A DNA stretch of 64,000 nt, from contig NC_058521.1 of NCBI RefSeq assembly GCF_904849725.1, forward strand, positions 97,822,244-97,886,243, in the 5' to 3' direction. Shown here one piece after another: positions 1 to 9,439 of this stretch. Both the position numbers and the translations under genes were made by a program. Within the stretch, counting starts at the first letter, position 1; every line of letters begins with the position of its first letter. The notes beneath the pieces are model-generated. The model saw only the letters and a list, made by a program, of their open reading frames with translations. It had not been told where the DNA came from and searched no databases. Origin of the DNA: Hordeum vulgare subsp. vulgare. Lineage: Eukaryota > Streptophyta > Magnoliopsida > Poales > Poaceae.

Positions 1-127
1 ATTGACATTTGGCACTGAATTAATAAGTTAGTCCCAGAAAAGATATAATAGGTACATAAAACATCCAAAGATGACAAGATAACAACATGAAACCATCAAA
101 AATTATAGATACATTTGAGACGTATCA
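1..127 (-). repeat. Terminus of an Athila-type LTR (5' start of the LTR, minus strand)
   Basis: Read on the minus strand from 127, this begins TGATACGTCTC and then follows the same sequence as the LTR starts at 23282 and 39024. It is therefore the outer end of an element lying mostly to the left of the window. The bases just right of it (GCCGC, 128-132) would be the target duplication, but the other copy is outside the window. Confidence 0.75.
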
Positions 128-1316
128 GCCGCCACATCCCGTTCTTCATCTGGAGGGCAGATCTAGAGTCCTTTTCGGGCTCCGGAGAGGGGAAATCGTC
201 GCCATCGTCATCATCAACCTTTCTCCATCGACAATTCCATGATGATCTTCATCGTTCGTGAGTAATCTCATCTTAGGCTTGCTGGACGGTTATGAGTTGG
301 ATGAGATCTATCATGTAATCGAGTTAGTTCTTGACGTGGATTGATCCCTAGTATCCACTATGTTCTAGATTGATGTTGCTACTACTTGGCTATGCTTAAT
401 GCTTGTCACTAGGGCCCGAGTGCCATGATTTCAGATCTGAACCTATTATGTTGTTGTGAATATATGTGTGTTTTAGATCCTATCTTGCAAGTTGTAGTCA
501 CCTACTATGTGTTATGGCCCGGCAACCCCGGAGTGACAATAGCCGGAACCACTCCAGGAGATGACCATAGTATGAGGAGTTCATGTATTCACCACGTGTT
601 AATGCGTTGGTCCGCTTCTTTATTAAAAGGAGAACCTTAATATCCCGTAGTTTCCATTAGGACCCTGCTGCCATGGGAGGGATGGACAATAGATGTCATG
701 CAAGTTCTTTTCCCTAAGCACGTATGACTACATACGGAATACATGCCTACATTAGATTGACGAACGGTAGCTAGCCACATATCTCTGCATGTTATAGCTG
801 TTACATGATGAATCACATCCGTCACACTCATCCATCACCGATCCACTGCCTACGAGTCTTTTACTGCTGGTGCTCGCTACGTTACTTTGCCTAGGCTTGT
901 CCCTTGCTACAAGAGGGATTGGGCCACTTTGCTGCTGTCACTACTGCTGTTACTTTGCTGCTGCTGTCGCTACTACTGTTACTTGTTACTTTGGTGCTGC
1001 TGCTACTACTGTTCCTTGCTACTCTGCTGTTACTTGTTGCAAGACTTTGTTGGCGCTAACATCCCGTCAACAAGGCCTTTTCTAGCACCGTTGCCGGGGA
1101 GTTGCCAAAGCTTTTTCTGGTGCCGTTGCTATCGTACTACCTTGCTACTGATACTTTGCTTGCAGACAATAATCTTTCAGGTGTGGTTGAATTGACAACT
1201 CAGCTGCTAATACTTGAGAATATCCTTTAGCTTCCCTTTGTGAGCGAATCAATAAATTTGTGTTGAATACTCTACCCTCGAAAACTGCTGCGATCCCATA
1301 TGCTTGTGGGACATCA
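128..1316 (+). repeat. 3' portion of an Athila-type LTR
   Basis: No gene is seen here. The stretch reads like the R/U5 half of a long Ty3-gypsy LTR of the WHAM/Sabrina/Fatima kind (from memory). It is a non-coding leader with T/G/C-rich triplets at 930-1060. It ends with a segment (about 1268-1316) matching how these LTRs finish, with '...tgtgggacatca' in place of the usual '...tgtgggttatca'. A segment near 896-950 also occurs, inverted, in the LTRs at 40918 and 49562. The 5' half is missing, cut at 127/128 where another element's terminus begins. Confidence 0.6.
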
Positions 1317-2828
1317 CTTCTCGAGCTTGCGTTGGTTTTTCCCTTGAAGAGGAAAGGGTGATGCAGCAAATTAGAAATAAGTATTTCCCTTAGTTTGAGA
1401 ACCAAGGTATCAATCTATTAGGAGGATCAAGGTGAGGCACCAATGAACCTGCGCAAAAACAAACAAACTTGCACCCAACGCGATAAAGGGGTTGTCAATC
1501 CCTTCACGATTACTTGCAAGGTGAGATCTGAAGGTGATAAAAGGTAAAAGGAAATAAAAGTGCAGCAAAGTATTTTTGGTATTTTCGTAGATCAGAATAT
1601 ATGATGTGTAAAATAGACCCGGGGGCCATAGTGTTCACTAGAGGATTCTCTCATGATAGCAAGTATTACGGTGGGTGAACGAATTACTGCCGAGCAATTG
1701 ATAGAATCGCGCAAAGTCATGACGATATCTAAGGCAATGATCATACATATATGCATCATGTCTGAGACAAGTAGACCGATACTGTCTGCATCTACTACTA
1801 TTACTCCACACATTGACCGCTATTCAGCATGCATCTAGTGTATTAAGTTCATAACAAACAGAGTAACGCCTTAAGCAAGATGACATGATGTAGAGGGATA
1901 AATTCATGCAATATGATATAAACCCCATCTTTTTACCCTTGATGGCAACAACACGATGCGTGCCTCGCTACCCCTTCTTTCACTAGGTGAGGACACCGCA
2001 CGGTATGAACCCAAAACCAAGCACTTCTCCCGTTGCAAGAATTATAGATCAAGTTGGCCAAACGAAACCCATAACTCGAAGAGAATTACAAGGATACGAA
2101 ATCATGCATATAAGAAATCAGAGGAGACTCAAATAATATTCCTAGATAATCTGATCAGAAATCCATAATTCATCGGATCTCGACAAACACACCACAAAAG
2201 AAAGTTACATCGGATAGATCTCCATGAAGATCATGGAAAACTTTGTATTGAAGATCCAAGAGAGAGAAGAAGCCATCTAGCTACTAGCTATGGACCCGAA
2301 GGTCTGTGGTGAACTACTCACGCATCATCGGAGAGGCAATGGTGTTGATGAAGAAGCCCTCCATGTTCGAATCCCCCTCCGGATGGGATCTTGCGGAGAC
2401 AGAAGCTTGCGGCGGCGCAAAAGTATTTTCGAGGCTCCCTTCTTTGGTTTTAGGACTTTAGAGAATTTACAGGCGAAAGAGGTAGGGCAAAGGAGCCACG
2501 GGGGGCCCATGAGCCTGCTAGGCGCGGCCCCCCTAGGGGGCTCGTGACCTCCCCCGAGACCTCCTGCCTTGGTTCTCAAGTCCTCCGCGTATCTTCTGTT
2601 ATGGAAAAAATCACCCCGCAGATTTTATTCCGTTTGGACTCCGTTTAATATTCTTTTCTGAAAAAGGTCAAAAAGACGGAAAAAACAGAAACTGGCACTA
2701 GGCACTGAGTTAATAGGTTAGTCCCAAAAATGATATAAAATGGCATATGAATGCATATAAAACATCCCAAGTTGATAATATAATAGCATGGAACAATAAA
2801 AAATTATAGATACGTTGGAGACGTATCT
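1317..2828 (-). repeat. LTR 1 of the array (3' LTR in element orientation)
   Basis: The minus strand starts at 2828, where the usual TGATACGTCTCC start has its first T changed to A, and runs to about 1317. It is collinear with 23282-24836 (inverted). The last few bases at the 1312-1317 side differ from the copy at 6511 (TGCTACTTCT), so that edge is uncertain by about 5 bp. It retains a block of about 130 bp (around 2270-2400) that is missing from LTR 2. Confidence 0.7.
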
Positions 2829-4509
2829 AGCAACCCCAAGCTTAACTCCTGCTCGTCCTCGAGTAGGGAAGTGATAAAGACCGAATATTTGATGTGGAAT
2901 GCTACCTAACATATTTGTTCTTTTATAACTTCTTTATTGTGGCATGAATGTTCAGATCCGTAAGATTCAAAACAATAGTTTAATATTGACATGAAAACAA
3001 TAATACTTCAAGCATACTAGCAAAGTAATCATGAACTTTTGAAATAACAAGGCCAAAGAAAGTTATCCCTACAAAATCATATGGTCTGGCTATGCTCCAT
3101 CATCCCCACACAACGAATATAAATCATGCACAACCCTGGTAATCTCCAAGTAATTGTGTTCACACTCTTACTTTCTCAAACTTTTTCAATTCTCACGCAA
3201 TACATGAGCGTGAGCCATGGATATAACACTATAGGTGGAATAGAGTGTGGTGAAGGTCGTAAGGCAAAAGGGAGGAGATGGTCATATCGACTCGGCGTAT
3301 CAATGGGCTATGGAGATGCCCATCAATAGATATCAATGTGAATGAGTAGGGATTGCCATGCAACGGATGCACAAGAGCTATAAGTGTGTGAAAGCTCAAA
3401 AAGAAAACTAGCGGGTGTGCACCCAACTTGCTTGCTCACGAAGACCTAGGGCAATTTTGAGGAAGCCCATCATTGGAATATACAAGCCAAGTTATATAAT
3501 GAAAATTCCCACTAGTATATGGAAGTGACAAAACAAGAGACTCTCTATCATGAAGAACATGGTGCAAGCACAAGTGTGGAAAAAGATAGTAGCATTGTCC
3601 CTTCTCTCTTTTTCTCTCATCATTTTTTTGTTTGGTCTCTTTGGCCTCTCTTTTTTTCATTTCATTTTTTTTGTGGGCATCTCTGGCCTTTTTTTTATTT
3701 CCTCACATGGTACAATGCTCTAATAATGATGATGATCACACTTCTATTTACTTACAACTCAATACTTAGAACAATCATGACTCTATATGAAATGCCTCTG
3801 ATAGTGTACCGGGATGTGCAACGATCTAGCTTAGCGTATGACGTTGAAACATCTCGCTAGCTATCTTACGATCATGCAATGGCAATATGAAAGTGATGGC
3901 ACATGTCATGAGACGGAACGGTGGAAGTTGCACGGTAATATATCTCAGAATGGCTATGAAAATGCCATAATAGGTAGGTATGGTGGCTGTTTTGAGGAAG
4001 GTATATGGTGGGTTTGTGCACCGGCGAAAGTTGCGCGGTGCTAGAGAGGCTAGCAATGGTGGAAGGTGAGAGTGCATCTATACCATGGACTCACATTAGT
4101 CATGAAGAACTCATATACTTATTGCGAAAGTTTTATTAGCAATCGAAACAAAGTGCTAAATGCATACTCCTAGGGGAAGGGTTGGTAGGTGTTAACCATC
4201 GCGCGATCCCGACCGCCACACAAAGGATGACAATCAATAAATCTATTATGCTCCGACTTCCAGAAAAAACCGTTCACCATACGTGCATGCTACGAGAATC
4301 ACTAACCTCAACGCAAGTATTTCTATATTCACAACACCCTACTAACATAACTATAATATTACCATATCCATATCTCAAAACTAATTATGAGGAATCAAAC
4401 TTCTCTTACTAATCAATGCACTTGAATATGAAAGTTTTTATTATATCCTCTTTGGATGCCTATCGTATTTAGGACTAATTTCATAGCACACGCTAATTAC
4501 CAAGTTACT

Positions 4510-4715
4510 TAGAGAGAGCACTCTCAAAATGATATAAGTGAAGATCGAGAGTTTCTATTTCTACAAAATATGAAACTGCCGTGCTCTAAAAAGATTTAAG
4601 TGAAGCACTAGAGCAAAATTATCTAGCTCAAAAGATATAAGTGAAGCTCATGGGAGCTAAATTGCCTAGCTCAAAAGATATAAGTGAAGTTCATTGAGTA
4701 TTCTAAAAAATTCAC
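4510..4715 (-). repeat. Diverged tandem repeats, about 40-60 bp units
   Basis: The phrase 'agatataagtgaag' or a close variant recurs at least four times (near 4532, 4590, 4640 and 4677), each next to 'ctcaaaa' or 'gctcta' type words. A shorter, more decayed version is seen inverted at about 37255-37330 in the related element. Confidence 0.6.
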
Positions 4716-4877
4716 GATGAGTGCATGTCCCTCTCAAAAAGGTGTGCAGCAAGGATTATTGTGACAAATAAAAAGCAAAGACACCTATAATACACGACGC
4801 TTCAAGCAAAATACATATCATGTGGTGAAGAAAAATATAGCTCCAAGTAACGTTACCGATGTATTGAAGACGAAAGA

Positions 4878-4963
4878 GGGGATGCCTTCCTGGGGCATCC
4901 CCAAGCTTAGGCTTTTTGGTGTCCTTGAATTTGGCTTGGGATTACTTGGGCATCCCCAAGCTT
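4878..4963 (-). repeat. Polypurine-tract-like hairpin pair in the 3' non-coding region
   Basis: GGGGATGCC (4878-4886) pairs with GGCATCCCC (4894-4902). The adjacent sequence, read on the minus strand, is AAGCTTGGGGATGCC, which repeats the wording of the polypurine tract next to the family's LTR. A second copy of AAGCTTGGGGATGCCC (minus strand) lies at 4948-4963. Both copies are conserved at 36985-37070 in the related element. Confidence 0.6.
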
Positions 4964-5561
4964 AAGCTCTTTCCACTCTTTGTTCCATTGTCCATAAGAA
5001 CATCACCCAAAACTTGAAAACTTCACAACACAAAACTTAAACAGAAACTCATGATATCATTAGCATAAGAAAACAAACTACCAACTTTTTAGGTACTGTA
5101 GTAAACTTGATTTCCATTTATATTGATGTTATATTACTGTATTCTCACTTTTCCATGGCTCGTACCCCCCGATACTAACCATAGTTTCATCAAAATAAGC
5201 AATCAACACAACAAAAAACAGAATCTGTCAAAAACACAATAGTCTGTAATAATCTGTATATTTCGTATACCTGTGATATCCCAAAAATTCTGAAACATTA
5301 TAAAAATTAGGGAAATTTGCATATCAATCAGCATAAAAAATAATCAACTCAAAAGCTCTTTCTGGATAGGAATTAAAAATAATTTCGTGAGCACAAAGTT
5401 TTTGTCTTTTTTCAGCATGATTAAACAACTATCACCAAAACTAACCATAAAGGTTCTACTTGGCACAAACACTAATTAAAACATAAAAAACAAAATCATA
5501 ACATAATTATGATGGTGTGGACTCAACAAAACAGAAAGTGAAAAGAAAAAATAAATTTATT

Positions 5562-5600
5562 CATTGGGTTGCCTCCCAACAAGCGCTATCGTTTAACGCC
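5562..5600 (-). promoter_or_regulatory. Conserved stem-loop downstream of the ORF
   Basis: TTGGG (5564-5568) and CCCAA (5575-5579) form a short stem inside about 39 bp that are nearly identical (inverted) to 36371-36410 in the gag-pro element. The two elements have unrelated coding content but keep this block at the same place just after the ORF. Its role is unknown; an RNA-level signal such as packaging or 3' processing is an inference. Confidence 0.45.
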
Positions 5601-5668
5601 CCTAGCTGGGTTTAACGATTTCAATGATGCTCATATAAAAAGTAGTAGTTGAGGTATGCAAAAGAGCA

Positions 5669-6258
5669 TCATGAATGGCAAAAAACACATTTAAATCTAA
5701 CCCACTTCCTATGCATAGGGATTTTGTGAGCAAACAATTTATGGGAACAAGAATTAACTAGCATAGGAAGGCAAAACAAGCATAACTTCAAAACGTTGAA
5801 CACATAGAGAGGAAGCTTGATATTATTGCAATATGTAAAAGCATATGTTCCTCTCTCATAGTAATTTTCAATAACATCATGAAGGAATCTTACAATATAA
5901 CTATCACACAAAGCATTCTTTTCATGATCAATTATAGAAAAAAGGTCATCACCAAAACTTGGGAAACAAAAAATATCATCTTCATCAAGCATAGCATCCC
6001 CAAGCTTGTGGTTTTGCATATCATTAGCATCATAGATATTCAGAGAATTCATACTAATAACATGGCAATCATGTTTTTCATTCAAGGAGATATCATGAAC
6101 CACTTTATAATTTTCTTCTTTCAACACTTCATCAAATTTTCAGATTCAAGATTTTCAAACAAAACTCCATAGAGATAGTCAAGTGCACTCAACTCACTAG
6201 CAAATTGTTCATCATAATTTGGTCGTTTGAAAAGATTAGCAAGTGGATGAGGATCCAT
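5669..6258 (-). pseudogene. Unknown ORF of non-autonomous Athila-type elements (frameshifted)
   Basis: The likely start is the ATG at 6258 (protein begins MDPHPLANLFKRPNYDE). The first frame ends near 6121, and the rest continues in another frame (6127-5669), so one frameshift lies at about 6121-6130. The joined length would be near 195 residues. It is acidic in the first half and hydrophobic towards the end (around CLFCLPML), with no gag, protease or RT motif. I recognise similar proteins from memory in non-autonomous Triticeae gypsy elements, but no function is known to me. A hydrophobic upstream extension to 6411 is probably untranslated. It occupies the position where the sister element at 25070 carries gag-pro. 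Confidence 0.5.
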
Positions 6259-6481
6259 ATCAATAGATTTTAGCAAGCGAAGATGCAAGCAAACAAAAGG
6301 CACATGGCAACACAAGCAAGCAGAAAGCAAGCGAAAGAAAAGGCGAAAGAAAAAGGCAAATATTTTTGCAAATTTTGTTTTAGAAGTGGGGGAGAGGAAA
6401 ACGAGAGGCAAAAGGCAAATAATGTAAATGCAAGAGATGAGTTTGCGATAGTTACTTGGTAGATATGCTTCACTTGAATAC

Positions 6482-6499
6482 TCCCTGACAACGGCGCCA
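6482..6499 (-). promoter_or_regulatory. Primer-binding site (tRNA-Asp type)
   Basis: The minus strand reads TGGCGCCGTTGTCAGGGA, matching the 3' end complement of plant tRNA-Asp (TGGCGCCGTTGCCGGGGA) except for two positions. It sits 11 bp inside LTR 2. It identifies 6511 as the inner edge of that LTR and shows element orientation. Confidence 0.75.
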
Positions 6500-6510
6500 G
6501 AAATTCTTCT

Positions 6511-7908
6511 TGCTACTTCTCGAGCTTGCGTTGGTTTTTCCCTTGAAGAGGAAAGGGTGATGCAGCAAAGTAGAAATAAGTATTTACCTCAGTTTGAGAA
6601 CTAAGATATCAATCCAGTAGGAGTATCAAGATGAGGCACCAATGAACCTGCGCAAAAACAAACAAACTTGCACCCAACGCGATAAAGGGGTTGTCAATCC
6701 CTTCACGATTACTTGCAAGGTGAGATCTGAATGTGATAAAAGGTAAAAGGAAATAAAAGTGCAGCAAAGTATTTTTGGTATTTTTGTAGATCTGAATACA
6801 TGATGTGTAAAATAGACCCGGGGGCCATAGTGTTCACTAGAGGCTTCTCTCATGATAGCAAGTATTACGGTGGGTGAACGAATTACTGCCGAGCAATTGA
6901 TAGAATCACGCAAAGTCATGACGATATCTAAGGCAATGATCATACATATAGGCATCACGTCCGAGACAAGTAGACCGATACTGTCTGCATCTACTACTAT
7001 TACTCCACACATCGACCGCTATCTAGCATGCATCTAGTGTATTAAGTTCATAACAAACGGAGTAACGCCTTAAGCAAGATGACATGATGTAGAGGGATAA
7101 ATTCATGCAATATGATATAAACCCCATCTTTTTACCCTTGATGGCAACAACACGATGCATACCTCGCGACCCCTTCTCTCACTAGGTGAGGACATCGCAC
7201 GGTATGAACCCAAAACCAAGCACTTCTCCCATTGCAAGAATTATAGATCAAGTTGGCCAAACGAAACCCATAACTCGACGAGAATTATAAGGATACGAAA
7301 TCATGCATATAAGAAATCAGAGGAGACTCAAATAATGTTCATAGATGATCTGATCATAAATCCACAATTCATCGGAACTCGACAAACACACCGCGAAAGA
7401 AAGTTACATCGGATAGATCTCCATGAAGATCATGGAGAACTTTGTATTGAAGATCCAAGAGAGAGAAGAAGCTTGCGGCGGCGGAAAAGTATTTTCGAGG
7501 CTCTCTTCTTTGATTTTGGGATTTTAGAGAATTTATAGGCGAAAGAGGTAGGGCAAAGGAGCCATGGGGGGTCCACGAGCCTGCTAGGCGCGGCCCCCCC
7601 CTAGGGCGCGCCTAGGGGGCTCGTGACCTCCCCCGAGACCTCCTGCCTTGGTTCTCAAGTCCTGTGCGTATCTTCTGTTATAGAAAAAAAATCACGCTGT
7701 AGGTTTTATTCTGTTTGGACTCCATTTAATATTCTTTTCTGAAAAAGGTCAAAAACACGAAAAAACAGAAACTTGGACTAGGCATTGAGTTAATAGGTTA
7801 GTCCTAAAAATGATATAAAATTGCATATGAATGCATATAAAACATCCGAGGTTGATAATATAATAGCATGGAACAATCAAAAATTATAGATACGTTGGAG
7901 ACGTATCA
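6511..7908 (-). repeat. LTR 2 of the array (shared central LTR)
   Basis: It starts on the minus strand at 7908 with TGATACGTCTCC and ends at 6511 with AGTAGCA. It is 1,398 bp and collinear with LTR 1 apart from a loss of about 130 bp near 7470. That loss is bounded in LTR 1 by two copies of AGAAGC, so it looks like deletion between short direct repeats. Both of its sides carry internal-region sequence, which is why it is read as a shared LTR. Confidence 0.75.
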
Positions 7909-8628
7909 AGCATCCGCAAGCTTAACTCGTGCTCGTCCTCCAGTAGGGAAGTGATAAAGATCGAATTTTTGATGTGGAATGCTACCTAACATATTTGTTC
8001 TTTTGTAAGTTCTTTATTGTGGCATGAATGTTCAGATCCGTAAGATTCAAAACAATAGTTTAATATTGACATGAAAATAATAATACTTCAAGCATACTAG
8101 CAAAGTAATCATGAACTTTTGAAATAAGAAGGCCAAAGAAAGTTATCCCTACAAAATCATATAGTTTGGCTATGCTCCATCATCCCCACACAACGAATTT
8201 AAATCATGCACAACCCCGGTATTGACCAAGTAATTGTTTTCACACTCTTACTTTCTCAAACTTTTTCAACTCTCACGCAATACACGATCGTGAGCCATGG
8301 ATATAGCACTATAGGTGGAATAGAGTGTGGTGGAGGTCGTGAGTCAAAAGGGAGGAGATGGTCACATTGACTCGGCGTATCAATGGGCTATGGAGATGCC
8401 CATCAATAGATATCAATGTGAATGAGTAGGGATTGCCATGCAACGGATGCACAAGAGATATAAGTGTGTGAAAGCTCAAAAAGAAAACTAGTGGGTGTGC
8501 ACCCAACTTGCTTGCTCACAAAGACCTATGGCAATTTTGAGGAAACCCATCATTGGAATATACAAGCCAAGTTATATAATGAAAATTCTTTCTAGTATAT
8601 GAAAGTGACAAAACAAGAGACTCTCTAT
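7909..8628 (-). other. Truncated internal region of the second array element
   Basis: It is a near copy of 2829-3549, with the polypurine-tract side at 7909. The match ends abruptly after 'gactctctat' at 8628, where Sirevirus-like unit A sequence begins. No gene is seen. Confidence 0.7.
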
Positions 8629-9106
8629 GTCAGCTGAGGATTTTGCAACGAAATCCTCAAATCTTCAAAAATGAATTTTATATTGTTACACATTAACTGA
8701 ACCCCACTTCCCACGATCAGATAAGCACGATCTCCACCGCTTTAATCTCAGGCTACACATGTCGCGTGGAGACGAATGGGCAAGGGCAGTTCGGTCTGAA
8801 AGTTTCGGTCGGACCGTTTTCACTTGAGCTATAAATAAGTCCTTACCCCCTTCTGTCAAAACTCTTCGTCCTCTCGTCCTTCTCTCCACCTCAAGCACAA
8901 ACCTAGCGCCACCGCTAGCAATCTCGTCCCCGGTGAGGAACAACTTCACTGCCTCGACCTCTCAGTCGCCGAACTCACGCTGGAAGCGGAACATCTACAT
9001 CCGCCGCCGCCGTAGCTGTCTTCTGCCCCCAAGTTAGGGCGCAGCGGACTCGAACCAGAGAGCTTCTTACTGTTACTACCTCTGTTCTTTGTGCTCGCCA
9101 CATAGG
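8629..9106 (+). promoter_or_regulatory. Gene-like promoter and 5' leader upstream of the long ORF
   Basis: A good TATA box (TATAAATA, 8830-8837) is followed by a pyrimidine- and GC-rich leader (about 8855-9106) like a plant 5' UTR. It does not resemble the LTR at 13459, which has its own TATA box at 14030. This suggests an internal promoter for the downstream ORF. Transcription was inferred from composition only. Confidence 0.45.
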
Positions 9107-9432
9107 GTAATTAAAATCCTATTTTACAACCCCTTTTGATCTACTATTTTACCTTAGATTCGAGAAATCTGTTTTTCCTCAATGTCTATCAGCTTCGCAC
9201 ACTCAATTCCTCAAACACTTGATGAATTTCACTAAGCCACTAAAATTCTTCATGTGATCCCTCAATTGTGCAAATTTTCTAATATGCACAACTGTGGAAT
9301 CCAAGATCAAAATGCTTAGACAAATTCCTCAACCCACTAGTCAAATTCCTCAACTTTTAAAATTTCAATTTCTTCAAATCTGAGAACGCATATGACCTCT
9401 CCAAATCCCTCGCACATATACTCTGTTCACAG
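9107..9432 (+). other. Candidate 5'-leader intron
   Basis: GG|GTAATT at 9107 is a plausible donor, and TTCACAG|G ending at 9432 is a plausible acceptor, eight bases before the ATG at 9440. The stretch is AT-rich (typical of plant introns), while the leader before it is GC-rich. Splicing is an inference; no transcript is available. Confidence 0.35.
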
Positions 9433-9439
9433 GTACAAA

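Larger units (their letters stand above)
2829..5668 (-). other. Non-coding 3' internal region of the array element
   Basis: About 2.8 kb lie between the unknown ORF and the LTR. I see no gene. It holds, in element order, a conserved stem-loop (5562-5600), two polypurine-tract-like copies (4878-4963), diverged short tandem units (about 4510-4715), pyrimidine/purine-biased tracts (about 3595-3715) and the polypurine tract next to the LTR (about 2829-2845). The same order, inverted, occurs at 36235-39023 in the other element of this family. Confidence 0.65.
1317..8628 (-). mobile_element. Non-autonomous Athila-type retrotransposon array: LTR-internal-LTR-truncated internal
   Basis: In minus-strand order: internal 3' part (8628 to 7909), LTR (7908 to 6511), primer-binding site, internal region (6510 to 2829), LTR (2828 to about 1317). 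The two internal segments 2829-3549 and 7909-8628 are near copies, each starting right next to an LTR at the polypurine-tract side. This is a tandem of two elements sharing the middle LTR, with the second cut off at 8628. No gag, RT or integrase is present. The only coding remnant is the unknown ORF at 5669-6258. The LTRs match those of the element at 23282-40538, so it probably depended on enzymes from related elements. Confidence 0.75.

Noticed and set aside
930..1060. CTG/CTA triplet-rich stretch as a possible expanding microsatellite or poly-Leu/Cys peptide
   Set aside because: Irregular and part of a common LTR region; the Cys/Tyr-rich translations are composition artefacts.
4510..4715. 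Repeat-spacer pattern suggestive of a CRISPR-like array
   Set aside because: Units are diverged, spacing is irregular, and the genome is a plant; a decayed tandem repeat of a retrotransposon.
6259..6491. Phe/Leu/Ser-rich frames upstream of the unknown ORF resembling signal peptides
   Set aside because: Same T-rich leader also exists before gag in the sister element (24896-25069); untranslated leader is the simpler reading.
8628..9106. Element start TGTCAGCTGAGG at 8628 as a 5' LTR of unit A
   Set aside because: It does not match the LTR at 13459 in sequence, so it cannot be its partner; kept as internal promoter region.
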